In this document: one piece after another, positions 38,601-48,486 of the stretch | Position numbering within the stretch: the stretch's first letter is position 1 | How the letters are laid out: each line of letters starts with the position of its first letter | Origin: Marsupella aquatica | Lineage: Eukaryota; Marchantiophyta | NCBI GenBank assembly: GCA_973895155.1 | Contig: OZ316892.1 | Span: 15,314,001 to 15,378,000 of the forward strand | Length of the DNA: 64,000 bases | Reading direction: 5' to 3' | Program-made: the position numbers and the translations under genes | Notes under the pieces: generated by a model | Seen by the model: only the letters and a program-made list of their open reading frames with translations | Told to the model about the DNA's origin: nothing | The model's database searches: none

Positions 38601-38895
38601 AGAAAAGAAGAAAAAGCGGAAACCTTCAGGGTCAAGGAGTAATCCGAGTCCACAAGCCGTGGTGACCAAGGAGGTAGAACCAGCACCATCCTCCGGCATG
38701 AATACGGCAATAGATCCCGCTATCATCACAGGTGGGGGTGGTGCGGCCCAAGCCGAACTACTCAGTAATGAGGCCGGTATTCCAGATCCGCCTCTTGAGC
38801 AGGCCGGGGAGACCGTAGCCGAGGCTGAGGCCGTAACCGATCCCGAGCCAATGCCGACGCCGATGGTGGACCCAGTCAGGCCGATGGAGAGTTGA
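35626..38895 (+). CDS. 1,089-aa ORF: possible plant-mobile-domain-like region plus long coiled coil
   Basis: This is one uninterrupted frame from ATG 35,626 to TGA. Residues 1-115 are charged and helical. Residues ~118-140 are basic and nuclear-signal-like (AKRTRSAAPKK). Residues ~185-290 contain FVRLPWLKPEVPESDLLEF, SWEPETNC and LTPKVIAEVFGLPIGN, a pattern like the plant mobile domain or retroelement accessory proteins (W-x-P-E-T, then LT, then GLPI). Residues ~660-940 form a long coiled coil with repeated KxELEE-type heptads. The C-terminus has a KKKKRKPSGSR motif and a Pro/Glu-rich tail. The region is richer in G and C than its surroundings. It is probably the ORF of a non-autonomous retroelement or a gene derived from one. 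No LTRs were found around it. A cytoskeletal-type host protein is the alternative. Confidence 0.6.
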   Translation: MSNVNQAAHFWGCLFERATEYIKTYEDEESERAARERQELARLWELQNTAFLGGELIKDEFLWTPTSNQLDDLLFCKDSVVGIREAIKNCNDIHWELKGSTERWTQATVLGETSTTAEMKRKGAVNDEATPAKRTRSAAPKKPVEQQSRRQGEAEEEEVDPIKAIPTRDDTWKGWAATLPVEVQLHFAREEDACFTAMQTKKYQGFMAGSGLEAFVRLPWLKPEVPESDLLEFVGSWEPETNCTRIYGKDFYLTPKVIAEVFGLPIGNKTKVDTRKTLPDKEFQSFPGPSTKNGFFRNTCTNPHIGEMIDFLRVTMHCNLPRAEIGKAQVYLAERLDPSRDYNGYLLNQLKKILKEEQQVIGMGSVSRLGYHMPLLCRYARGQTFAPVLPLQVRAPEEAPTPRPLAEKPQPPVSPTIKQVFRPRQEDLPMQQPGMQSLLKLLEKEKKSASATTTATTTMQDTTTEVGLHRLTRENPFAGDKERIRPESKPGVRMYVGISSSESEVELPEAPTDEEEREKPDGQEVEEAVEDCSHDNSDYGSDHHVPGVRTCGRFVPTLPRVVRGDPNQQSSLESPPPDVAPPSFDGIKQTVQEFQERIKQEEEAALAREKDLPGGDWPEDIRRLAKKGSKPLAMIEEIRKTAWEQRPRWAMPLTSTYSTYAKNRAMEYGEMCGELALGIFGEELEVGPFFHREQLEKHQLEEAVALERSKKDEVIRRLRRMEAEIEDLRAAKKAQDELRIKRHELNIMQGQLDTAQADNQNIKDKLTQTQGELADTIKEREKWKQELKNIEEAHITANSRAMAETQRKEWALKGELEKIRGALEQKEAELGKSYQGIMALQQELASLTASFKADLREKDEMLEQTYAKMNQMESVIIAELDKELRATQEERTTLKQEREEAQKELEEARKDLDETQEELEEITRKMENLQRRADNQTERLKKQAAVFKCLSSSGPTPIGATKLPGVVLAEKAAPTAPVPEVSGKGKGPAAEPEKKKKRKPSGSRSNPSPQAVVTKEVEPAPSSGMNTAIDPAIITGGGGAAQAELLSNEAGIPDPPLEQAGETVAEAEAVTDPEPMPTPMVDPVRPMES

Positions 38896-40080
38896 CTCAG
38901 TCAAGGGCAGGTAATCTGTCAGAGAATGAGCCTACGGCAGTGGCTGAGGAGGAAGCGTTGGGGGCGTCCATTAAGGATCCACCACCGGTGTCATGACGGT
39001 GCAAGGGCGCCGTTCCTTTTAGGGAGGGCGAACGTGGAGGGAGGAGGCGTGAGTGGGCAGGGCGGGTGCTGATCTCCAAGTTTAGGATTAGGATCAGGAC
39101 CAGGAGCGGCCCTGACACTTAGCTTAGTGGGATTGCGGTCCCACTGGTAGGAGCAACACTTGTGCTCCTGCCTTGCTGTACATAGGTAGATTCGGGCAAG
39201 TAGATTACTGTTAAGTAGATTAGGCTTACGATGCAAAGAATGGAGGATCCACTACCAGGATAAGTACCTGGGCAGCGGGGAGCTCAGGGCCTCTTCTTTA
39301 GCAAGGTTTTAGTTTGCACCAGCCGGGCTGGGATCAAGTAGTACGAGAAGCTCTCGGTTAGTCATACAGTGACCCTTGTGTATATTCATGTTTCCTCATG
39401 CCTAAGAGCTGAATAGAGTTGGCCTCACGGCTTAGTTCGCAGAACTTGTGTATGAGATGTACTGTTTGTATGGCAAGTGCATGGTATGACTCAGTCAGAA
39501 TGAGTCATTTTGCTATTTGTGTGTCGCATTAACTTGTGTGAAGAGTGCCCACATCAACCAAAAGGAAGGAAAGTAAGCAGGGGAGTGAGAGTTGGATGTG
39601 TCGAGCTGAGAGAGGTCTTAGCGGCTTAACCAAGCCTATTGGGGATCATTCCGGCGGCGGAATCCAAACATACCTAACAAGACGGAGGGGAAGACAGGGG
39701 AAGGCCTAGATTAGGCCGGCTACGTATCTCATGACCCGATGAAGGATCTGTCCAGTATATGTGTGTAAAATGTTAATAGTAGTAGTAGAAGGTTAGCAGC
39801 GTCCCATGCCGATAAGCCGCGGAAACGGCCTCGCCAAGCGCGAAACCTGCGGGAATCGGCTTGAGCTGGGGGGTTTCTTGGGTTTAGGGAGCCATGGGAC
39901 GCACCACATGAATACATCATGAGCCTCATTGTATTTGGATGCTCCTTGTGTTCATTGCAGGAAGGAGTAGTATCGAAGACTATCTCAGAGTTTGCGAGAG
40001 AGTTTGTAGCACCACCAACCACTACACCAGAGACTCTACTCCCAGACTTCATAGCGCCAGTCGCAGCAACAGCAACAGCC
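38896..40080. other. Downstream region of the large ORF, no clear gene
   Basis: The first 230 bp keep the G/C-rich, Pro/Glu-coding character of the ORF and may be decayed coding. A possible last exon begins after a TTCATTGCAG acceptor at 39,960 and encodes a Pro/Thr/Ala-rich stretch up to about 40,085. Its owner is unknown. Confidence 0.35.
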
Positions 40081-40104
40081 CCCACTAGAAGAATCCGAGG
40101 TGAA

Positions 40105-40420
40105 CTGAGACCGCAATATGTGACTCATTTTGGCTCATGTGACTTCATTGTGACTCAACGTGACTTGACCCACGCTGTGACCCTTGGAGTTGCAAAAGTT
40201 GAGACCAAAAAATGGAAGTCACTATTGATACTGGGCTTTGCAACTTGCTTGATACCCATTTGTGACTGATCTGTGACTTTATTGTGGAGTCTAGCCTTGT
40301 TTCGACGTGATTGCAATATGACTTCAGCAAGTCACATCGTAAGTCACATACATGACTTACCCGCATTCAACAACGACTAGCGTGTGACCATTTAGTGTCA
40401 CAGAAGAGACCAATGGAGAC
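40105..40420. repeat. GTGACT-rich array, probable subterminal repeats of the second CACTA system
   Basis: About a dozen copies of GTGACT or AGTCAC, many as TGTGACTTxA, lie within 315 bp. This density and the position just beyond the 3' end of the TNPA-like gene are what subterminal repeats of a CACTA element look like. A CACTAGAAGAA string at 40,083 could be the terminus, but no matching right end was found. Confidence 0.55.
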
Positions 40421-40937
40421 CCTGGCCCGCGTCACACAAAAGAACCATTTGGGACTCTATATACTCATGTTTATAACTAATAAGGTTCACATGCAAGTTA
40501 TAACCATGACTAATGAACACAGAGGGACAGTTCATAAGGAGAGAGAGCACTCCACATTACAATACATAGAAACCTGATGTTCTAACTTTAGAAATATAAC
40601 ACATTGAATACAAGAAATGAACATAGCATGAATGACATCCACATGAAACAAAGCATCATATAAGCAGATTCTACATAAAACATTCATAAGAATTAAACAC
40701 AATCACAATCTTGCTAAAAAATGAAGATCATTTGAATTCCAATGGTATAGTTTACAATGTGATCAATGTAATTCAGACAAAACAGGAACTCATAATTGAT
40801 GACTGCAAGATGAGATAACTAAAAGCACATGCATGATACTATGAATCTCCAAGAGGACATGATTCTTGTACTGCTTCTTGACATCTAAAATCTACATAAC
40901 ATGACTCACACTACAAACAAATAATGGCATGACATTG

Positions 40938-43900
40938 TTATGGATCCTCTATGAACTTGCTTGGCCATAATACCAAAGAACCTGCAGCATCTCCAAGTGT
41001 CTTTTGAGGAAGATCATCATTTGTGTTTGGAATGGGAAGGACAGCTTTAGGTTTCACTAGTAATGTGACTAACACTACTGAATAACCTGGGGGAATCCTC
41101 TTGCCATGGAACGTTGTGGAACCAACCTGCACTCTGCCAAATCCTACTCGTGTTCCACTCTCATCAACAGCTAACAAGCCACTTTGTCCCTCAGCATTAG
41201 GTGCTTTCCCCACTTCCACCTTAGATCTTTCTGCCAGCACCGTTCTTGGAGGTTTGTATGAAACCTTTGACGTGGCTCTGCTCCCACCAGCAGACTTGCT
41301 TCGTGTGCGCATGCTTCCTCTCTTCACAGTAGTGAAGCTAGGCTCAGTGGGTTCCTCTGTTAGGACTGTCACAGTAGCAGGTTCATCACCTGGGAGTGTC
41401 ATACCAACTAACTCTTTGGTTGGATTTATCTCAACAAGAGGCACACCTGTCATTGAGAATGATACATTCTGCAAATCATTTATCTCTGCAATGGAGTCAA
41501 GATCTACATAGCATGAATCTGGCTCAATGGTATCATTGTCATGCTTGCTGATATCCTCATTTGCCCCAACATTGATATCATCCACTCCCTTGCCAATGTC
41601 ATCCTCATCCAAACATGGTTGACTGCCCTCTGTCAAACAAGTTGCTTGTACAGACTGTAACTTTGTTGCCTCTAAATTACAACGAGTATTTGCCAGGTTC
41701 TCATACTTCTTCTCTGTAGCACCTGTCTTATTCTCTATGGACACAACAACCACAATATATGTTACTGAAAATAACACATTCAACAAACAATGTCAATTCA
41801 AACTATACATTTAATAATCATATCCCACACAATTGTAAAGGCCTTACCTTCAAGCCTACATGTCGTTGGCATGCCAGAAGAGTGCATCGACTTTGCCACC
41901 TCAAGTGGTGATGGTGGAACTCCTACAGAATTGGAATCAATTTTATCTCTCACCGACACAACAGCTTCCATTAATGTCTTGAAGTTCACATGGAACAAGT
42001 CAGTCAATGAATTCAAACGTTCATTGATCTCTGGAAGACATGTTTCGACAGCCTTCAAACGACCACTTATCTCTGTAAGTGAAGATCCACCTCCCTACAT
42101 GACACAGGGGTATAGGTTCAATCACTCCATATGAAATGTTGGGCAATATATGCACAATCAATGTTATATACAGTGTACACCTGAAATTCAACGCAGGTCA
42201 TTCAATTACCAATCAGAACTCATATAACTTACATGCTTGGAGGATTCAGATGCACCCTCTTGAGCCCGGGTGTTCACAATTTCAGCCCTCAACTCTTCTT
42301 TTGAAGGGCTTTGCCCCAATTGGGCTTTCTGCACATGCATGGCAAACACAAGTTATCGATCAATATTCAGGGAACGTACACTAAAAAACAAAGTTTACAT
42401 GTATGGGTTTACACTAAAAAACAGTACATAGTGTAGCATAAATTACATAGCTAGGCCATTCATTCTTACCAAACGTTTAGCTGTCGGTGCAGTGCCGGTC
42501 CTTCCTGTCAGATTAGGGTTCTGAACACTCAACCTGGCCTCGGTCATCTGTGAACTCTTCTTTTTTGAAGCATCTGTTACAAAATAAGCTACTAACCTTG
42601 CCCACACTTTATCATCACAACTGGCTGGTGGAGGCATATCTGGCTTCTCCCCACCTTCCTTCCAAGCCTTATGCATTCTCCACCTCTCTTGCTTGATGAT
42701 TTTACCTACTGTACTCTCTAGGCAACCTATGTCCACGCCATCATCACTGCCCACATAATTCCATTTGGCAGCAATATTTTCACATACAGTCTTCCAATCT
42801 TTTGGATGCTGTTTTTTAAAATTAATAACACTCACATCTAACCAACGCAATACTTCAGCTTTCAAATCAGCATGCCATCGGTTCTTGCGAGGACACTCAG
42901 CATCCACCCATTGTCTCTCATTCAACTTTACGTTCCCTTTCTTTGTCACCTCCCCTCGTGCACTGCTCTCGGTAGTACTGGACGTTGTATTGGCCACCCC
43001 TTCATTCACCCTACCTGGGGTTCTGAAGCCACCTGAGAAAATACAATGCCATTCATGCTTGAGAACTACATATAGCAGAATGGATGACGGCAACATTCAA
43101 TGCTTCACTTCAAGAAAAATTCTTCAAACATACATACCTGTAGCTCTGCCTGTAGATGCCTGTGCAGGGACTGCACTCTGAAATTGTTGCGACCCTGGAC
43201 CACCTGTCCAGCCTAGTATAGGGGCCGGATGATGTCACTTTCTAGGTATGTGTGTGCAAACATATGTACTGAAAACTAAGTACAAACTGTAGGAAAACAA
43301 CTGAACATTCACCGACATACCTGTCCCCCTTCCGTGCTGCATCTGCATAGGGGCATTAGTGAATACTTGAGTCGATGGTTCGACTGTCCAACCTGCACAC
43401 ATACATTTTCTATCATTATACATGTGCAGAATCCCCCCCACGTAAATGGACTCCAGATATAATGAGTTCTTCCATTGCTGACAAGATCAGACATTACCTG
43501 CCCCTCTTCCAACGTTTGTAGGTACTGTATTTTGATATCCCTGCCAATTACCTTCACCACCTTCCCAACCTTGTTCATTCCACGACCCACCACCATCCTC
43601 CCAACCTGGTTCAACCCATGTCTGTCCTTGTGGACATTGGAACTGATCATTACTAGCATTTGCCCAATCAGGTTGGGCAGAATCTGCATGCAATGGCAGG
43701 TGGACAGAATTTCATGTTGTCTGAATCCAATACATCCCAAACAATGTCAAAAATTGATATGCAGTCTGAAATTCAAGAGTGTCATGCCTTCACAAAGAAC
43801 TGGCATATAGATATATACTCACATCCCCATGGTTGAGGTGGACGTCCATACCCACGAGATTGTGGGTTTGGACCTGCTCTGCCTCTACCACGGGCATAAC

Positions 43901-44728
43901 CTAGAGCTTGCCCCCTGCCATAGTATTGGGCACCAGCCTGGGATCTACCACTACTACCACCTCGCCAACCTTGATCAGAGGTCAGCCCCCCCTGCTGGTA
44001 TGGTGCATGCACAGGCTTCGAAGGCAAAACAGAACTGGCAGGACGCTGCATCACATCACCAACTACAATGTCAGGAACTAAGCAAGGTACATATGTGTAG
44101 TACTGAACATATGAAACCTCTAAACAAGAGTTTTTAACTCAAAACCTTGTTGGGAAAACTACTTACCTGTTTCTTTTGGGGCTGCTCTGCAATGTATTCA
44201 TCTTCATAACCCCCATCCTCATCCATTTCCTCTGGAAAATACTCATCATCTGCATTTTCTTGTCTAGTGTCTGCACCCACCTGTGCAGCATCAATGTCAT
44301 CTCCACATTCTGCCATTGTAGGTACGACCTTCTTGCTCAACCTGTCACTCCGACGCACAGGCCCAGAGATAGTGCTGGTCACCCTTCTTGCGTACTCCTT
44401 TTGTTTCTTTGAAAATGTTGTGGCTCTGCGACATTCCAATATGAGAATACAGTCACAATTTCAGTGCCACATTGAACTATTCATGTCACACAAACTCAGC
44501 GGAGGGGTGTAGTTGAGAACCGTTCCCTTACAATTCAGCCACATCCTTTTCCAAATCCAGTTCTGCGATTTTGGCTTTCACGTATGCTCGTTGTTCCATA
44601 GCTTTCCTTTCATACTCACACATCTCTGTGTCACTCTGTTCCATCCTACTGGACCACAAAAACATGTCATCTATGGTCACCCCGTATAACACAATGCAAC
44701 CACAATCACCAGGCATCCATCCATACAT
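40938..44728 (-). CDS. TNPA-like CACTA accessory gene, ten exons, apparently intact
   Basis: Minus-strand exons with GT-AG borders and matching phases are: 44,728-44,532; 44,425-44,167; 44,045-43,823; 43,683-43,498; 43,392-43,321; 43,212-43,138; 43,032-42,470; 42,328-42,233; 42,094-41,848; 41,734-40,938. The total is 2,715 nt, about 904 codons, with no internal stop. Exon 2 has a basic then acidic part. Exons 3-6 are Gly/Trp/Arg-rich (GRGRAGPNPQSRGYGRP; GW repeats). Exon 7 carries an En/Spm Transposase_24-like segment (DDKVWARLVAYFVTDASKKK). Exon 8 has SPSKEELRAEIVNTR. The last exon ends in a TNP1/PF03017-like domain (VGFGRVQVGSTTFHGKRIPP, then LGDAAGSLVLWP). Family proteins bind transposon ends. 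Intactness suggests that this copy or a recent parent was functional. Confidence 0.82.
43138..43683 (-). repeat. Three small phase-1 exon modules within the TNPA-like gene
   Basis: Exons of 186, 72 and 75 nt, all in phase 1 at both ends, end in a Gly-Arg-x-x-Gly codon pattern and G|GTA(A/T)(G/T) donors. The last two share GWT at the start and GR(G/A)TG at the end. They can be added or lost without changing the frame, which is typical of duplicated symmetric exons. Confidence 0.65.
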
Positions 44729-44800
44729 CTGTGTTGCTTCAAAATTACTTTATTACACATCCTTCCCCTCACTAATGTCCATGCAAACAATTCACATTAC

Positions 44801-46591
44801 TCATGGCATAGGCACACTGTTGGCATCTGCATCTCTGAATTCGCCTCCTTCAGCAAATGCATCTACCCTTGTCACAGGAATGAAGTCCCCGCTATCATGA
44901 ACTACAGGCACTTGGTCTGAACGCCGACGATCAAAGGCACTATGAGAGTGTAAATGAAACTCAAGGTTTGATCCTTCCATCCGACGTTGCTTGGCCTGTT
45001 TATGACACACTACACGCCAACCTGGGGAGTCTTCCACATCCAGGAAGAAAGCTTGCTCCACCTGACTAGGAAACACAAATGGCTCAGACCATTTGGGCAA
45101 TTTCCCTCTGAAATTGGCCAGCAAGAAACCGTCGTTGTCTCTCTTCATGGTAGCCCTGTTACCAAGCCAATCCTGCCACACCCATGAACCTTTCATAAGA
45201 ATCACAGGACTGGACACCGCCCCATAGTCCAGAGCCCATATGTCAACTAATTCTCCCACATATCCCATCTCCATCCAGGCCCTGTCGTGATTGTGGCTCT
45301 GTTGCTCAAATACAGTGATGAGCCCACAGTCATTCGTCACCCTGTAGGCACTGTCACCATCCTTCACTCGAAAGTGATTCCCATATGCTCTCATCCGTTT
45401 GTAAGTCTTCACTTTCAGGCTAGGGGCATTAGACAGTAGGTAAATATCTGCATCCATGTCTGGGTGGGTCTCGTGATGCTCTCTAATTGCCACTTTGATC
45501 CACTCCATGAAACCTGGAAAAGTTGTTCCTGCAGTGGGATGGGCCGCCTTCAATGACTCATACTCCCTGAACGAACAACCACACAGCATTAGCTTGGGTA
45601 AACATGAACAGGCTGAAGGAGAAAACCACACGAACACAACATTTAAGCTCATGAACTGGATTATAGCACATGTATGCACTCACTGTATCCAGGGTTCCAT
45701 CACCACAGTGTTGTGCAATACAAAGTCATGTGCCAAGTCTCTCATAGATATGGTCAGGTTCTTTGTGGTTGCAGCCCCTTCCAGTACTTCACCTATCACC
45801 CCTTCCTCCTCATCAGAATTCCACACCCTGGTCTTCACATGCTCATATTGTGCTATGTATTCGGTCAGAAATCCCAGAGTCTCATCCTTGATGTAACCTT
45901 TAGCCATGCTTGCTTCAGGTTTGTAATATGTTCTCACGTGACCTTTGAGTAGCTTCATGTACCGTTCCAAAGGGTACAACCAATGAGCACTCACAGGCCC
46001 AAATTGGTGTAGCTCTTCCACAACATGGACAAGTAGGTGGGTCATGACATCAAAAAATGCGGGAGGAAAATAAATCTCCAGGTCACACAGCACCTGAGCG
46101 ACATCTTCTGTTAGTTGTGGAAAGTGTATTTCATCCCAAACCTTCACACAAATACGACGAAACACATCACTGAGTCGCATGATCACAGTACGAACAGGCT
46201 TCTGCAACAGGCCCCTCAGGCATAAAGGCAACACCTGTTGCATCAACATATGGTAGTCATGGCTTTTCATACTACCAAGCTTTCTAGTCATGATATGCTT
46301 CTTGAAAGCACTGCCATAGTTTGAAGGAACCTTCAAAGAACTCAACCTCTGCACAAATAGTTCCCACTCTGTGTCTGTCAGAACATAGGGCGCTTGGTAC
46401 TTCAAGAGCACATCAGCTCTGTGGGCATGTGGCCTCAACCAAAGATGGGGTTTCATTCCCCTCTGTTCAAGATCCAATCTCACTGAACCAGTGTCTTTCT
46501 CTCCACACAAGAATCTGAGTAGACTCTCACAAATATTCTTTTCAATGTGCATAACATCAATGTTATGTTTGCTTGGCTCAAACTCCTGCAT
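44801..46591 (-). pseudogene. CACTA transposase C-terminal part (DUF4218 + DUF4216), TNP2 core missing
   Basis: The frame starts at HNIDVMHIEKNI, the last conserved part of TNP2, and continues through DUF4218 (YFPPAFFDVMTHLLVHVVEEL, then HWLYPLERYMKLLKGHVR). An exon ends at 45,684, a 117-bp intron follows, and the last exon (45,566-44,801) carries DUF4216 (VFEQQSHNHDRAWMEMGYVG, then KGSWVWQDWL, then WSEPFVFPSQVEQAFFL). The N-terminal ~400 residues with the DDE-type core are absent: only about 430 bp separate it from the BRCT block. In-frame reading upstream hits a TAG near 46,640. The copy is therefore not autonomous. The TNPA-like gene starts 73 bp downstream. Confidence 0.85.
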
Positions 46592-47022
46592 CGTTGCAAT
46601 GGAAGCTCTGCAATCATGGACAGCAGTGAACAGGGATGCCTAATGGTGGTATTTGTGTTCCATATATCCCTGACTGTATCTGCCAAAAGAGTTAACATAA
46701 CGTGTACTAAATTCTCACAAACCCTAAACCACCCCAAAAGAAAAAAACAGGTTCGCAAGTAGTGTACCTATTGTCAAGTGAATGACACAAAATTCCTAAA
46801 TGTTGGAGGGTGTCACCACCTCCTCCGCTGTCCTCAAATGTACCGCCTCTGCATGTACGTTTACAGTGACACCCCCAGGCAGCAGGAAACAACAATCTGC
46901 CAACAGTAAAATAAGCCCAACTACCACCAACCATAACAAGGTACATTAGTTCAAAGATCACATTTATTTCAATGATCTGATTTATACAAAAAAACTTGTG
47001 TCCAAACTGATGCTACTACTCC

Positions 47023-47895
47023 TCACTCTGATTCAGAATCGCTAATGACCCATTCCTCACTTGTTGTCTCATAGTCCTCTCTGTAAGGATCCTGACCCTT
47101 CCGTGGCCAGGCCTCAAAAAGATCATAGTCCATTGGGTTTTGACGCTTCCCAGCTGCTACTGATTTCACAAGCCAAGCATATGAAACCACAAACACATTA
47201 TCGGACATGACATAAAAGCGAATGTCTCCCTTCCCAAACTTGCGGCAGGCTTTGGGATATGACTTAGTAATGACATGAGTGGTGTCCTCTGTTATATTCT
47301 CCTCCACTGTCCCACCTAGGTCAAGCACCGTGGACTTGTACAGTTTGCACTTAACCTCTCCAATTCCCGCCTCCACAAATACCATGCTCAGCCCTTTCAG
47401 AATGGGGGTTGGTTGCTTCGTCTCCTCAGCCAACATACTCTTCAGCCTTCTAGAGCTCTGTCCTTTGTTGAGTACAGGTCCATATTGGACATCAGCAAGC
47501 CGTGCCTTTGCTTCCCAGACTTCTTGTTCAGCCCAAGCTGATGTAGTAGCTTCTTCATCCTCCCATAGCTCATATTGCTCAGTATCCTGTACAATCTGAT
47601 GTGCTATGGAATCTATGATCCAAGAGGCCTCAACTACTTTTAGGCCTTGCTTAGTAATTGCAGAATTCATGTAGGACCATGACCACTTCTTTATCACTGA
47701 TAGCCATGTCCCTGCAACAACATGTGTAGTCTCTAGAGTGATGTCCTGAACTACAGTGCCATGGAGCTCAGAGAATCGTTTCTATACAGTTGGCCAATGC
47801 ACTTTGGTCAACCCATGCTGGCCATGGACCAAAATGGCTCTGACCCCTGTAAACACTGCTGGGTGGTCACACTTTCTACGTTTCCCAGGCTCCAT
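47023..47895 (-). pseudogene. Tandem BRCT-domain protein block
   Basis: One minus-strand frame from ATG 47,895 to TGA 47,023 (291 codons) contains two BRCT repeats. The first has FTGVRAILVHG, then LHGTVVQDITLETTHVVAG, then VVEASWIIDSI. The second has LKGLSMVFVEAG, LGGTVEENITEDTTHVI and VVSYAWLVKSVAAGKRQNP. In each, the Gly-Gly/His-Gly turn, the Thr-His-Val and the conserved Trp are present. BRCT pairs bind phosphoproteins in DNA repair. A TAG at 47,784-47,782 interrupts the first repeat; it could instead be a splice acceptor (ACTGTATAG). The acidic tail ends in SDSESE. The parent gene is not identified; DNA ligase IV and polymerase X types are possible. Confidence 0.72.
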
Positions 47896-48486
47896 GTACA
47901 CACACCCTACGTGATGACAGTGAATTTTGGAAGAATGGGTTCACCTGACAATACAAGGACAACAAAATTCCTGCTTTTTGAGTTGATCTGGCCCACTGGT
48001 GCTCAAGTCTGATTTTGATAGGTACAAGGGATATGTGAACAATACGTACTAGGCACCTGCACGGATGCAGGACATTGTTTGAATATATACTACAAAATCC
48101 ATATCGAAGGTGAAATGAAGTGCAACCAACTTGTCATGGCACATACATATTTTGTTGTAAAGGAGGATACGTTCAATGACAAACTTATAGGGCAATTTGA
48201 TTAATTGCATGCCTGATAATTTATACGCTTACAACTTAGAATCCTGTTTTAATTTAGCAGTCTGATGAAAGTGTTTATGAAAATGACCACTCAGCCTAAA
48301 TACTTCCAAGAAGGCTTGTAAGGATAAGTTTTTATAGGCATGTACCCAGCCACTGACGCCAGAGCACAAGATAAGTGCTGCCTATATAAACTCGCCTACC
48401 CAACTCCTTTTCAAAATTGGAATCTCTGCAATCTCAAAAAATAGTACATCCACATCAGGTGCACTATGCATGTACAATGTTCAGCT

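Noticed and set aside
40083-40093. CACTAGAAGAA as a definite left terminus of the second CACTA system
   Set aside because: The string may be chance, since it lies within a Pro/Thr/Ala-coding stretch, and no inverted partner or target duplication was found.
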